DNA of 64,000 bases from Streptomyces sp. AJS327 (GTDB taxonomy: Bacteria > Actinomycetota > Actinomycetes > Streptomycetales > Streptomycetaceae): NCBI RefSeq assembly GCF_013450295.1, contig NZ_SKBR01000005.1:51588-115587 (forward strand). The letters run 5' to 3'. Both the position numbers and the translations under genes were made by a program. How positions within the stretch are numbered: position 1 is the stretch's first letter; every line of letters begins with the position of its first letter. The notes under the pieces are model-generated. The model worked only from the letters and a program-made list of their open reading frames with translations. It did not search any database and had not been told where the DNA came from. Below, one piece after another: positions 27,273 through 38,047 of the stretch.

Positions 27273-28322
27273 GTGTTCGCTGCGGAACGTCGTCAACTGA
27301 TCCTTGAAATGGTGCGTGCCAACGGAGCGGTATCGCTGCGTGAGCTCGCCCGTGTCGTCCAGACCTCAGAAGTGACCGTCCGGCGTGACGTGCGGGCGCT
27401 GGAGTCCGAGGGGCTCCTCGACCGCCGGCACGGCGGCGCCGTCCTTCCCGGGGGGTTCTCCCGGGAGTCCGGGTTCCCCCAGAAGTCCCACCTGGCGACG
27501 GCCGAGAAGACGGCCATCGCCGACCTGGCGGCGGGACTCGTCGGTGAGGGGGAGGCCGTCGTCGTCGGAGCGGGCACCACGACCCAGGAGCTGGCCCGGC
27601 GTCTCGCCCGGGTCCCCGGGCTCACGGTGGTCACCAACTCCCTGCTGGTGGCGCAGGCGCTGGCGCACGCCAACCGCGTCGAGGTGGTGATGACCGGGGG
27701 CACCCTGCGCGGCTCCAACTACGCGCTGGTCGGCAGCGGCGCCGAACAGGCGCTGCACGGCCTGCGGGTGAGCCGCGCCTTCGTCTCCGGGAGCGGACTC
27801 ACCGCCGAACGCGGACTGTCCACCTCCAACATGCTCTCCGCGAGCGTCGACCGGGCGCTCGTGCAGGCGGCGACGGAGGTCGTCGTCCTGGCCGACCACA
27901 CCAAGCTGGGCACCGACACCATGTTCCAGACGGTCCCCGCCGACGTGATGACCCGGCTGGTGACGGACGAACCACCGGTCCCCGACGCCCGGGCCGAACG
28001 GGAACTCCAGGCGCTGGCCGAGCGAGGCGTGCAGGTCACCGTCGCGGGACCGGTGCGGGGCGAGCCGGAGCCCGCGCCGCCACCCGGCGCCGGGGCCACC
28101 TCGTCCGGCGGTGGATCCGCGTCGAGCCACGCGCTCGGCGCCGCCCGGCGGGACGTCCCGATGCCCGGGCAGCGCCGCAACCACCCGGCGGGGGGCGGGG
28201 GTTCGGCCCCGGCCCCGCAGGGGGCGCACCCGCTGCGTGGAGCGGCGCCGGGGCCGGGGGCGCCGTCCGCCGAGGTGGCGGCCAAGGGCCGGATCGCCGA
28301 CATCGCGCCGCGCCGCCGCTGA
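27273..28322 (+). CDS. DeoR-family transcriptional regulator
   Basis: Residues 1-60 are the DeoR helix-turn-helix (AAERRQLILEMVRANGAVSLRELARVVQTSEVTVRRDVRAL). Residues 70-255 are the sugar-phosphate-sensing DeoRC domain (VVVGAGTTTQELARRL, VVTNSLLVAQAL, VMTGGTLRGSNYALVG, VVLADHTKLGTDTMF). The final 95 residues are a disordered Pro/Gly-rich tail. GTG 27273 is chosen: the family N-terminus starts here and TACTGT lies 7 nt upstream (leaderless). Genes of (deoxy)nucleoside catabolism nearby make a phosphosugar effector plausible, and it is one candidate for the CTACGCGCGTAG operator, unproven. The family includes both repressors and activators. Confidence 0.88.
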   Translation: MFAAERRQLILEMVRANGAVSLRELARVVQTSEVTVRRDVRALESEGLLDRRHGGAVLPGGFSRESGFPQKSHLATAEKTAIADLAAGLVGEGEAVVVGAGTTTQELARRLARVPGLTVVTNSLLVAQALAHANRVEVVMTGGTLRGSNYALVGSGAEQALHGLRVSRAFVSGSGLTAERGLSTSNMLSASVDRALVQAATEVVVLADHTKLGTDTMFQTVPADVMTRLVTDEPPVPDARAERELQALAERGVQVTVAGPVRGEPEPAPPPGAGATSSGGGSASSHALGAARRDVPMPGQRRNHPAGGGGSAPAPQGAHPLRGAAPGPGAPSAEVAAKGRIADIAPRRR

Positions 28323-28627
28323 CCGTGGAGCCCGCGCGACCGCGTGGGACGCGTGGCTCCGCCCGCCAGGTCCGCGTACGGCGCGGGCTCGGCACGGGCT
28401 CGGACCGTGGCGTGGCGGCGCCACGGCCGGGCCGGGGGAGGGGGTCACCCGGTGCGGGTGCCGGAGTGCGTGGCCCGGGGAGCGCCCCGGGCCACCGGCC
28501 CCGCACCGCGTGGCCGCGGCGGCCGCCGCCGTGCGGACGGCGGCCCAACCGGTCTTACGGCGCGGGCTTACGGGTCAAACCGTCCAGAGCGCGTGGGGCG
28601 TTGAGACCCGTGGGGTGTTGACCGGGG

Positions 28628-28652
28628 GCCTCCCGGGGTGGCCCCGGGAGGC
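28628..28652. terminator. Hairpin between deoR-type gene and accA2
   Basis: GCCTCCCGGGG and CCCCGGGAGGC around TGG form an 11-bp stem in the convergent gap. It probably serves both genes. Confidence 0.7.
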
Positions 28653-28672
28653 GGTGCGGGCCGGTGCCCGGG

Positions 28673-30454
28673 TCAGTCCTTGATCTGGCAGATCACGGCA
28701 CCGGAGGAGATGGCGGAGCCGATCTCGGCCGCCAGGTCCTTGACGGTCCCCGAGCGGTGCGCGTTGAGCGGCTGCTCCATCTTCATCGCCTCCAGCACGA
28801 CGACGAGTTCACCCTCCTCGACCCGCTGGCCCTCCTCCACGGCCACCTTCACGATGGTGCCCTGCATGGGCGAGGCGAGGGCGTCACCGGAGACGGACGA
28901 GCCGGACTTCTTGACGGCCTTCCGCTTGGGCTTCCGGCCCGCCGCGCCCGCGGCCGGAGCGGCGCCGAGGCCGAGCGAGGACGGCAGCGAGACCTCCAGC
29001 CGCTTGCCGCTGACCTCCACCACCACCGTCTCCCGGGCGGCCTGCTCCTCGTCGGCCTCGGCGTCTGCGGGGGCGCCCGCGAACGCCGGGATCTCGTTGA
29101 CGAACTCGGTCTCGATCCACCGGGTGTGCACGTCGAAGGGCTCGCCCGCACGACCACCGACCTCCGGCGCGAAGGCCGTGTCCGCGACGACGGCGCGGTG
29201 GAAGGGGATGGCCGTCGCCATGCCCTCCACCGTGAACTCCGCGAGGGCGCGCGCCGCGCGCTGGAGCGCCTGCCGCCGGTCAGCACCGGTGACGATCAGC
29301 TTGGCGAGCAGCGAGTCCCAGGCGGGGCCGATGACGCTGCCGGACTCCACGCCCGCGTCCAGCCGGACCCCGGGTCCGGTCGGCGGGGTGAAGGTGGTGA
29401 CGGTGCCGGGGGCCGGGAGGAAGTTGCGGCCCGGGTCCTCGCCGTTGATCCGGAACTCGAAGGAGTGGCCGCGCAGCGGCGGGTCGTCGTAGCCGAGCGG
29501 CTCACCGTCGGCGACGCGGAACATCTCGCGCACCAGGTCGAGGCCGGTGACCTCCTCGGTCACCGGATGCTCCACCTGGAGACGCGTGTTGACCTCCAGG
29601 AAGGAGATCGTGCCGTCCTGCCCGACCAGGAACTCGCAGGTGCCCGCGCCCTGGTAGCCCGCCTCACGGAGGATGGCCTTCGACGCGCGGTACAGCTCGG
29701 CGTTCTGCTCCTCGCTGAGGTACGGGGCGGGCGCCTCCTCCACCAGCTTCTGGTGACGGCGCTGGAGCGAGCAGTCCCGGGTGGACACCACCACGACGTT
29801 GCCGTGCTGGTCGGCCAGGCACTGCGTCTCGACGTGCCGGGGGCGGTCCAGGTACCGCTCGACGAAGCACTCGCCACGGCCGAAGGCGGCGACGGCCTCG
29901 CGGACCGCCGACTCGTACAGCTCCGGGACCTCGTCGAGCGTGCGGGCCACCTTCAGGCCCCGGCCGCCACCGCCGAAGGCGGCCTTGATCGCGATGGGCA
30001 GGCCGTGCTCCTCGGCGAAGGCCACCACCTCGTCGGCCCCGGAGACCGGGTCCTTGGTGCCCGCGACGAGCGGGGCTCCGGCGCGCTGCGCGATGTGCCG
30101 CGCCGCGACCTTGTCGCCCAGGTCGCGGATGGCCTGCGGCGGCGGGCCGATCCAGATCAGCCCGGCGTCGAGCACCGCCTGCGCGAAGTCGGCGTTCTCG
30201 GAGAGGAACCCGTACCCGGGATGCACCGCGTCCGCGCCCGAGTCGGCGGCCGCGGCAAGCACCTTGGCCATGTCCAGGTAGCTGGAGGCCGGGGTGTCGC
30301 CGCCCAGGGCGTACGCTTCGTCGGCCACGCGCACGTGCACCGCGTCCCGGTCCGGCTCGGCGTAGACCGCGACGCTGGCGATCCCGGCGTCCCGGCAGGC
30401 ACGGGCGACCCGGACCGCGATTTCGCCGCGATTGGCGATGAGCACCTTGCGCAC
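28673..30454 (-). CDS. accA2: Acyl-CoA carboxylase biotinylated alpha subunit
   Basis: Biotin carboxylase plus biotin carboxyl carrier of acetyl/propionyl-CoA carboxylase, making malonyl-CoA or methylmalonyl-CoA for fatty acid and polyketide synthesis. 593 residues: biotin carboxylase N-domain (KVLIANRGEIAVRVARACR), ATP-grasp with AAFGGGGRGLKVAR, catalytic FLEVNTRLQVEHPVTEEV, C-domain, an Ala/Lys linker, and the carrier domain with biotinylated Lys in LEAMKMEQ (about 556). It matches S. coelicolor AccA2. Partners here are pccB, accE and the biotin ligase birA a few kb away. An inverted repeat CTAAA-N11-TTTAG (30488-30508) lies upstream and may be regulatory. Confidence 0.95.
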   Translation of the reverse strand: MRKVLIANRGEIAVRVARACRDAGIASVAVYAEPDRDAVHVRVADEAYALGGDTPASSYLDMAKVLAAAADSGADAVHPGYGFLSENADFAQAVLDAGLIWIGPPPQAIRDLGDKVAARHIAQRAGAPLVAGTKDPVSGADEVVAFAEEHGLPIAIKAAFGGGGRGLKVARTLDEVPELYESAVREAVAAFGRGECFVERYLDRPRHVETQCLADQHGNVVVVSTRDCSLQRRHQKLVEEAPAPYLSEEQNAELYRASKAILREAGYQGAGTCEFLVGQDGTISFLEVNTRLQVEHPVTEEVTGLDLVREMFRVADGEPLGYDDPPLRGHSFEFRINGEDPGRNFLPAPGTVTTFTPPTGPGVRLDAGVESGSVIGPAWDSLLAKLIVTGADRRQALQRAARALAEFTVEGMATAIPFHRAVVADTAFAPEVGGRAGEPFDVHTRWIETEFVNEIPAFAGAPADAEADEEQAARETVVVEVSGKRLEVSLPSSLGLGAAPAAGAAGRKPKRKAVKKSGSSVSGDALASPMQGTIVKVAVEEGQRVEEGELVVVLEAMKMEQPLNAHRSGTVKDLAAEIGSAISSGAVICQIKD

Positions 30455-30816
30455 GATGACTCCCTACTTGGCGCTGCGCCGCAACAACTAAAGACGACGT
30501 GAGTTTAGGTAATGGCGACACCAGGCGCCGAGCGACCGAAGGGCGTGAGCTTGCCCACACACATGGTGACAAGGTGCGCCCGCCCTCCCGCGAACGCCGG
30601 TCGTCCCACGGTACGCCGCCCATTGCCGCCTGTACGAGGGCTTGCTGATGTGGTCAAGATCTCTGTCCGCGCAACAGGGCGCCCGCCAGGGGGTTTTGTG
30701 GGGTTCCTACGAAGGCGGGCGGGAATCTTTGCCGTCGTCGGATCCCTTGCCCCCTGGTTTACCGGTGCGTAGCGTGCGCGGTGCCAAGGAGATACTTCCG
30801 GTAACCAGGAGAGCGG
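30455..30816. other. Divergent promoter region, no gene
   Basis: 362 bp between accA2 and the membrane-protein gene. It is less GC-rich near 30480-30520, where the inverted repeat CTAAA-N11-TTTAG sits. No supported small ORF. Confidence 0.4.
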
Positions 30817-31326
30817 GTGGGCCAGGTGGCGCGGAGACGTCCGGTGGCTGTGGTGGCGGCGCTGGTGCTGGCGCTGGAGGCGATCGGTTTCGTCCTGATC
30901 AACATCTTCCTCGGCATGGTCGTCGACAAGCAGGACATGTCGCTCGGGGGCATCGAGCCGCGGGCCATGACCGTCTCCGCCGTGGTCGCCGGTGGCCTCT
31001 TCGGCGCCTACCTGCTGCTCTGCGCCTTCTTCCTGGTGCGCGCCGCCGCGCGGGACACCGCGCCCTCCGGGCTGCCACGGGTGCTGCTGATCAGCTGCGC
31101 GGTGCTGCACGGACTGCTGGGCGCCTTCTCGGTCGGGCTGGTCGGCTGGCTCGCCTTCGTCGTGATGATGGGGGTGCTCGGGCTCCTGGTCTGGTCGCTG
31201 GTCGCCTTCGCGGAGAACGGCGGCGCGGCCTCCGGCGGTGGCCCGGACGCGGACGGCGCCCCGGCCCCGGACGGCGCCGACGCGCCGTCGCTGCCCGGCG
31301 GCTCGCCCTCCCCCGTCAAGCCCTGA
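30817..31326 (+). CDS. Four-helix membrane protein
   Basis: 169 residues with four predicted membrane helices (about 9-33, 48-71, 82-103, 108-129), a basic N-terminus and a disordered acidic Gly/Ala/Asp/Pro tail. I do not recognise a named family; small four-helix proteins of this kind are common in the acyl-CoA carboxylase neighbourhood of Streptomyces. GTG 30817 has AGGAG about 7 nt upstream. It is convergent with maf. Confidence 0.8.
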   Translation: MGQVARRRPVAVVAALVLALEAIGFVLINIFLGMVVDKQDMSLGGIEPRAMTVSAVVAGGLFGAYLLLCAFFLVRAAARDTAPSGLPRVLLISCAVLHGLLGAFSVGLVGWLAFVVMMGVLGLLVWSLVAFAENGGAASGGGPDADGAPAPDGADAPSLPGGSPSPVKP

Positions 31327-31413
31327 GCGCCTCCACCCTCGGAACCCCCGGGCCCCCTCAGGCGCCGGGCGTCAACCGGGCGCGCGCGGGAACTCCGCTC
31401 GCGCCGCCGGGGT

Positions 31414-32040
31414 TCAGGGTGCGGGCGGGGTCCACAGGGAGGTCAGCTCGACGCCGAGCTGGGCGAGCAGGCGGCGCAGCGTCGGCAGCGAGAGCCCGAT
31501 GACGTTTCCGTGGTCGCCGTCGATGCCCTCGACGAACGGGGCCGAGCGGCCGTCCAGGGTGAAGGCGCCCGCCACCCGCAGCGGTTCGCCGGTGGCCACG
31601 TAGGCGGCGATCTCCGCGTCCGACGGCTCACCGAAGCGCACCGTGGTGCCCGTGGTCTCCGCCGCGCGGGGGTGGTGCGTCGCGTCCGTGGCGCCGGTGA
31701 CGTCGATGACGCAGTGCCCGGTGCGCAGCACGCCCGCCCGGCCACGCATCGCCTTCCAGCGCGCGGTGGCCTCCTCGGCGTCGGCCGGTTTACCCAGCGC
31801 CTGGCCGTCCAGCTCCAGCACCGAGTCGCAGCCGACGACCAGGGCGCCGGGCGGCACCTCCCGGGCGACCGCCGCCGCCTTCGCCTCGGCCAGCACCAGG
31901 GCGAGTTCGGCGGGCGACCCGGCGCTCAGCGCCTCCTCGTCCACGCCGCTCACCCGCACCTCGGGGGCCAGTCCCGCCTGCCGCAGCAGGCCCAGCCGGG
32001 CGGGTGAGGCGGAGGCGAGTACGAGGTGTCGTGAGTCCAT
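31414..32040 (-). CDS. maf: Maf-like nucleoside triphosphate pyrophosphatase
   Basis: Hydrolyses non-canonical or methylated nucleoside triphosphates (house-cleaning; linked to septum formation). About 208 residues: LVLASASPARLGLLRQAGL (Maf signature S-x-S-x-R-x-x-L), GVDEE, VVGCDSVLELDG, GKPADAEEATARWKAMRGR and GDHGNVIGLSLP. ATG 32040 is chosen over ATG 32049 because TACGAT lies 7 nt upstream of it (leaderless). It is last in the row pccB, accE, mmpB, maf, all on the minus strand. Confidence 0.9.
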   Translation of the reverse strand: MDSRHLVLASASPARLGLLRQAGLAPEVRVSGVDEEALSAGSPAELALVLAEAKAAAVAREVPPGALVVGCDSVLELDGQALGKPADAEEATARWKAMRGRAGVLRTGHCVIDVTGATDATHHPRAAETTGTTVRFGEPSDAEIAAYVATGEPLRVAGAFTLDGRSAPFVEGIDGDHGNVIGLSLPTLRRLLAQLGVELTSLWTPPAP

Positions 32041-32094
32041 GAGCGTCATCGTACGGACCGCCCCGGGGCGGCCGGGCGGTGCCGCCGGGGCGGC

Positions 32095-32226
32095 TCAGCG
32101 GGAGGTGGCCGCCAGCAGGAACGTCACGAGCGTGATCCCGGGTAACAGCCAGGCGAGCCGGGCCAGTTTGGCCTGGGCGTCACGCAGCTCCTCCGGGGGT
32201 TCGTCCGGCGGATCGGACCAGAGCAT
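32095..32226 (-). CDS. mmpB: MmpB-type small membrane protein with a TTA codon
   Basis: A 43-residue ORF: acidic N-terminus MLWSDPPDEPPEELRDAQ, a short amphipathic stretch and a single hydrophobic helix (about 24-40, LAWLLPGITLVTFLLAA). Its position between accE and maf and the MLWSDP start match the small Streptomyces protein named morphogenic membrane protein MmpB. Codon 28 is TTA (32145-32143), the only in-frame TTA I found in this window, so translation should depend on the bldA tRNA. It starts 128 nt after accE. Confidence 0.78.
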   Translation of the reverse strand: MLWSDPPDEPPEELRDAQAKLARLAWLLPGITLVTFLLAATSR

Positions 32227-32353
32227 CCCTCGATGCTGCATCCCGCCCCGCACGGCCGCCTGAGTACGGGTACCCAGACCCCGCGCCCGGGTGGGTCATC
32301 GCCGCCCCACCCGGGTGTGCGACGGCTGCCGCGGTCCGGGTGGGGCGACCGGC

Positions 32354-32569
32354 TCAGCCGGGCCAGAACGTCGTCCGCCAGGCGCCGGGCCCCGGCACGG
32401 GCAGGCGCCGCGGCACGGTACGGGCCGGGTCGGACCACTCGGCGCCGGCGCCGTACGGCCCGCGCGACAGGCCGTGGCCGCCCGCGCTGGCCGCCGCGCG
32501 CGCCCGTACCACGGCCAGCGCCGCGGCCAGTTCCTCCGGAGTCGGGTTGCCTCGCACCACCTTGATCAC
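32354..32569 (-). CDS. accE: Acyl-CoA carboxylase epsilon subunit
   Basis: The small accessory subunit that stabilises the AccA2-PccB/AccB holoenzyme. 71 residues: IKVVRGNPTPEELAAALAVV is the conserved epsilon N-terminus, followed by a Gly/Arg-rich middle and the C-terminal SDPARTVPRRLPVPGPGAWRTTFWPG-type tail (W near the end). It lies downstream of pccB on the same strand (178-nt gap), as in S. coelicolor. Confidence 0.92.
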   Translation of the reverse strand: MIKVVRGNPTPEELAAALAVVRARAAASAGGHGLSRGPYGAGAEWSDPARTVPRRLPVPGPGAWRTTFWPG

Positions 32570-32747
32570 GGGTGCCTCCTGGGTCGGTGGGGATCGGGGA
32601 CGGGGGGACGGCTACCGGCGGGTGTCCGGAAGGGCTGGATACCCCGTCTCCGGCGCCGGCAGCCCTCCGGGCCGGAGGACGCGAAGAACGCGGGGGAGCC
32701 GGGGTCTCCCGGAGGGGCGACGGCGGGACACCGCCGCCCGGTCCCGG

Positions 32748-34346
<1,599 letters not shown>

Positions 34347-34735
34347 CTGGGTGGGGCTCCCTACTCGTCAAACGGGTGGCTACCGGTTCGTAGGCTAGTC
34401 GCGCTCGGCGGTTTCGGCGGTGCGGCGTTGACCACATTCACCGGGGGTCCACCGGGGGTCCACCGAGGTCCCCGGGGCCACCGCGCCCCCGGGCCGCCCC
34501 GCGCGGAAGCCACGACGGCCCCGGGCGGACCACCCACGGCACCGGCCGGACACCGGCCAGCGGACGGGTCAGCGGATCGGCCGGGGTCCGACCGCCCACC
34601 GGGCCCGGGGCCGGGAGGCCATCACCGGTCGCGGGGCCCCGCGCCGTCCCGTCCATCCGCTCGCGGACCCCCGGGGACCTCCCGCTCCCGGGGACCCGCC
34701 GTCGCGGGCGGCCGAGGCGCCCTAGGGTGAGGCGT
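34347..34735. other. Divergent region pccB/birA with 11-bp tandem repeat
   Basis: 389 bp. ACCGGGGGTCC occurs at 34440-34450 and 34451-34461, followed by the degenerate ACCGAGGTCC, an 11-bp period. CTAC-CGGTTC-GTAG is an inverted repeat near 34380-34394. A -10-like TAGGGT (34723-34728) is 7 nt before the birA ATG. No gene. Confidence 0.4.
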
Positions 34736-35704
34736 ATGGCCGAAGACGCAGACGCCCGCAGCCGCTGGTCCGACCTGGACCGCCCCCCGCTCAACGCCGC
34801 CGCGCTGCGCCGGGCCCTGGTGCGGCCCGACGGGCTGTGGACCGGGCTGAGCGTGCTGCCGAGCGCCGGGTCGACCAACACCGAACTCGCCGCGCTCGTC
34901 CGGGCGGGCGAGGCCGCCGAGGGCACCGTGCTGGTCGCCGAGGAGCAGACGGCCGGGCGCGGCCGTCTCGACCGGCGCTGGAACGCGCCGCCCCGCTCCG
35001 GGATCTTCTTCTCGGCCGTCCTCACGCCCCGGGTGCCCCCCGAGCGCTGGGGCTGGCTGCCCCTGCTCGCCGGGGTGGCCACCGCGACCGCCCTCTCCCG
35101 CGCCGCGGGCGTGGACACCGCCCTGAAATGGCCCAACGACCTGCTGCTCCAGATCGACGGCGCGGAGCGCAAGTTCGGCGGCATCCTCGCCGAGCGCGCC
35201 GACCCGCCCCCCGGGACGCCCCCCACCACCTCCCCGGGGACGGCAGTGCCTCCCGGAGCGGGGAACCCGGCGGGCGGGCGCGGTCCCGCCGCCGGGCCGA
35301 GCGTGGTGCTCGGTATCGGCCTGAACGTCTCGCTGGACAGCACGGAGCTGCCGGTGCCCACCGCGGGCTCGCTCCGCCTCGCCGGGGCCCTCGGCCTGGA
35401 CCGCGACCCGCTGCTCCGGGCGGTGCTCCGCTCGCTGGAGCAGTGGTACGTCCGCTGGACGCTGGCCGACGGCGACCCGGGCGAGTGCCATCTGCTGGAG
35501 GCGTACGCGGCGGGCTGTGTGACGCTCGGCCGGGCGGTGCGGGCCGAACTGCCCGGCGGGGACGAGCTGGTGGGGGAGGCCGTCGCGGTGGACGGCGACG
35601 GGCGGCTGGTCCTCGCCACCGAGGAGGGGGTGCAGCGGCCCGTCGGGGCGGGTGACATCGTCCACCTGCGACCGGCGCGAGAGGACGGCGGCAGAGTGAG
35701 CTAG
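34736..35704 (+). CDS. birA: Biotin-[acyl-CoA-carboxylase] ligase
   Basis: Attaches biotin to the carrier Lys of AccA2-type subunits through biotinyl-AMP. 322 residues. Motifs: SVLPSAGSTNTELAAL, EEQTAGRGRLDRRWNAPP (biotin/ATP loop), LKWPNDLLLQ and KFGGILAE; then a low-complexity insert PPPGTPPTTSPGT of about 35 residues before VVLGIGLNVS; and the SH3-like C-terminal domain (LVGEAVAVDGDGRLVLATEEGVQRPVGAGDIVHLR). There is no N-terminal DNA-binding domain, so it is a ligase only. ATG 34736 is 7 nt after TAGGGT. Confidence 0.93.
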   Translation: MAEDADARSRWSDLDRPPLNAAALRRALVRPDGLWTGLSVLPSAGSTNTELAALVRAGEAAEGTVLVAEEQTAGRGRLDRRWNAPPRSGIFFSAVLTPRVPPERWGWLPLLAGVATATALSRAAGVDTALKWPNDLLLQIDGAERKFGGILAERADPPPGTPPTTSPGTAVPPGAGNPAGGRGPAAGPSVVLGIGLNVSLDSTELPVPTAGSLRLAGALGLDRDPLLRAVLRSLEQWYVRWTLADGDPGECHLLEAYAAGCVTLGRAVRAELPGGDELVGEAVAVDGDGRLVLATEEGVQRPVGAGDIVHLRPAREDGGRVS

Positions 35705-35834
35705 CGCACAACTGCCGTATCGTGGGCAACCGGCGGTCGGCGTGCGCCGCGCGTGCGGGCAGTACGCCAGCAAGAGAACGGAAGGGCAGTGCGCAGGGAC
35801 GACGGTGCGCCACAGGGCCGACAAGGGGCGGGCA

Positions 35835-37007
35835 GTGACCGGCGGGGATAGGCCAGAGCCCCCGCCCGGCGACCCGGCGTCCCCCGGCGCGGCGGACGCG
35901 TCCTGGCCCGCCACCCCGGAGGGCCCGGCGGAGGAGCCTCCCGACCCGGAGGCCGACCCGGGCGAGGCCGAGCAGGGTGAGGAACCCGACCCGAGCGCGC
36001 TCCGCATCGAGCAGCTGATCCTCGGGGCCGAGCGGCGGTACACGCCCTTCCAGGCCGCCCGCGCCGCCGGGGTGTCGATGGAGCTGGCGTCCCGCTTCTG
36101 GCGCGCGATGGGCTTCGCGGACGTCGGCCAGACCCGCGCGCTCACCGAGGCGGACGTGCTGTCGCTGCGGCGGCTGGCCGGTCTGGTGGAGGCCGGTCTG
36201 CTGAGCGAGGCCACCGCCGTGCAGGTCGCCCGCTCCACCGGGCAGACCACCGCGCGGCTGGCCGACTGGCAGATCGACTCCTTCCTGGAGGGCCTGACCG
36301 AGCCGCCGGAGCCGGGCATGACCCGGAACGAGGTCACCTACCCCCTGGTCCAGCTGCTCCTGCCCGAGCTGGAGGAGTTCCTGGTCTACGTCTGGCGGCG
36401 GCAGCTCGCCGCCTCCGTCGGCCGGGTGGTCCAGGGGCAGGACGACGAGGAGACCGTCGACCGGCGGCAGGCCATCGGCTTCGCCGACCTGGTCGGCTTC
36501 ACCCGGCTCAGCCGCCGCCTGGAGGACGACGAACTGGGCGAGCTGGTCGAGGCGTTCGAGACCACGGCGGCCGACCTGGTCGCGGCGCACGGCGGGCGCC
36601 TCATCAAGGCCCTGGGTGACGAGGTGCTGTACGTCGCGGAGGAGGCGGGCACCGCCGCCGAGATCGGCCTCCGCCTGATCGAGACCCTGGCCAACGACGC
36701 GACCATGCCCGAGCTGCGCGTCGGCATCGCCTTCGGCACCATGACGACGCGGATGGGCGACGTCTTCGGCAGCACCGTCAACCTCGCCAGCCGCCTCACG
36801 TCGATAGCGCCGAAGGACGCGGTGCTGGTGGACGGCGCCTTCCGGGACGAGCTGACCGCGGTCGGCGACGCCCCCGAGTCGGAGAAGGACACCGCGGACC
36901 TCTCCGGCTTCCGCTTCGCCCTCCAGCCGCTCTACCCCCGCCCGGTGCGGGGCCTGGGCGTCGTCGAGCCGTGGATCCTCTCCCGCCGCCGGGGCGGCTC
37001 CGCCTAG
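35835..37007 (+). CDS. cya: Class III adenylate cyclase
   Basis: Makes cAMP, which in S. coelicolor is needed for germination and proper development. 390 residues: an acidic Pro-rich leader (1-50), an Ad_cy_reg-like helical regulatory domain (about 53-200, with the HTH-like ARAAGVSMELASRFWRAMGFADV), then the catalytic domain (about 212-370): AIGFADLVGFTRLSRRL (metal Asp), LIKALGDEVLYVA (second Asp) and VFGSTVNLASRLTS (transition-state Asn/Arg). The layout resembles mycobacterial Rv1264, whose regulatory domain senses pH. GTG 35835 is chosen for GGGGCGGG upstream. Confidence 0.9.
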   Translation: MTGGDRPEPPPGDPASPGAADASWPATPEGPAEEPPDPEADPGEAEQGEEPDPSALRIEQLILGAERRYTPFQAARAAGVSMELASRFWRAMGFADVGQTRALTEADVLSLRRLAGLVEAGLLSEATAVQVARSTGQTTARLADWQIDSFLEGLTEPPEPGMTRNEVTYPLVQLLLPELEEFLVYVWRRQLAASVGRVVQGQDDEETVDRRQAIGFADLVGFTRLSRRLEDDELGELVEAFETTAADLVAAHGGRLIKALGDEVLYVAEEAGTAAEIGLRLIETLANDATMPELRVGIAFGTMTTRMGDVFGSTVNLASRLTSIAPKDAVLVDGAFRDELTAVGDAPESEKDTADLSGFRFALQPLYPRPVRGLGVVEPWILSRRRGGSA

Positions 37008-37204
37008 CGTCCCGGGCGGCCTCCGAGGCCCGCGCTCGCGACGGCAGGGCCCGGCGGCGTCGGCGTGACCGCACGTCAGCCACCGTCGCCAACCGCCGCC
37101 GCCCGGTGGGCGGACGGGCCCGCACCGGGCTGGGAGCGCCCGGGACCGCCGCGTACAGTGACCAGCGATCCGGACCGAGCCGGACGGGCGCGCGGGAGGC
37201 GTGG

Positions 37205-38047
37205 ATGAGTGCAGACGGGGAGCGGCGCTACGGGGAGTGGGTCGTGGTGCGCGGGGCCGGGGGCGCGGACTCCGGAGAGCGGCCCGCCGACCTCGCCCCC
37301 GGGGTCGCCGAACTGGTGCTGGACCGGCCCAGGGCGATGAACGCCGTCTCCACCGAGCTGGCCTTCGGCCTGGCCGAGGCGTGCGCGGCGCTCGCCGAGG
37401 ACCCGTCGGTGCGGGCCACCGTGGTCACCTCGTCGCACGAGCGGGCGTTCTGCGTCGGCGCCGACCTCAAGGAGCGCAACTCCCTCACCGACCGGGAGCT
37501 GTCCCGGCAGCGCCCCTACGCCCGCGCCGCGTACACCGGGGTGCTGGAGCTGCCGATGCCGACCGTCGCCGCCGTGCACGGCTTCGCGCTGGGTGGCGGG
37601 TACGAGCTGGCGCTCTCCTGCGACGTGATCGTGGCCGACCGGACGGCCGTCGTCGGGCTGCCCGAGGTGTCGGTCGGCGTGATCCCAGGCGGCGGGGGCA
37701 CCCAGCTCCTGCCGCGCCGGGTGGGCGCCGCCCGCGCCGCCGAACTCGTCTTCAGCGCACGCCGGGTGGCGGCCGAGGAGGCCCACCGGCTGGGCATGGT
37801 GGACGAGTTGGTGCCCGAGGGCGAGGACCGGGGCACCGCGCTGGAGCTGGCCGGGCGGATCGCCGCCAACTCCCCGGTCGGGCTGCGGGCCGCGAAGCGG
37901 GCGCTGCGCACCGGCTGGGGCATGGACCTGCGCGCCGGGCTGGAGGTCGAGGACGCCGCCTGGCGCGGGGTGGCCTTCTCCGGCGACCGTACGGAGGGCG
38001 TGGCCGCGTTCAACGAGAAGCGGAAGCCGGTCTGGCCCGGCGAGTGA
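37205..38047 (+). CDS. Enoyl-CoA hydratase/isomerase family protein
   Basis: Crotonase-fold enzyme, 280 residues, probably hydrating trans-2-enoyl-CoA in beta-oxidation. Motifs: VLDRPRAMNAVS, AFCVGADLKERNSL (oxyanion hole), VAAVHGFALGGGYELALSCDVIVAD and GLPEVSVGVIPGGGGTQLLPR (a catalytic Glu position). C-terminal helices ANSPVGLRAAKRAL and FNEKRKPVWPGE complete the family. ATG 37205 has GGGAGG about 8 nt upstream. It follows cya in the same direction. Confidence 0.92.
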   Translation: MSADGERRYGEWVVVRGAGGADSGERPADLAPGVAELVLDRPRAMNAVSTELAFGLAEACAALAEDPSVRATVVTSSHERAFCVGADLKERNSLTDRELSRQRPYARAAYTGVLELPMPTVAAVHGFALGGGYELALSCDVIVADRTAVVGLPEVSVGVIPGGGGTQLLPRRVGAARAAELVFSARRVAAEEAHRLGMVDELVPEGEDRGTALELAGRIAANSPVGLRAAKRALRTGWGMDLRAGLEVEDAAWRGVAFSGDRTEGVAAFNEKRKPVWPGE

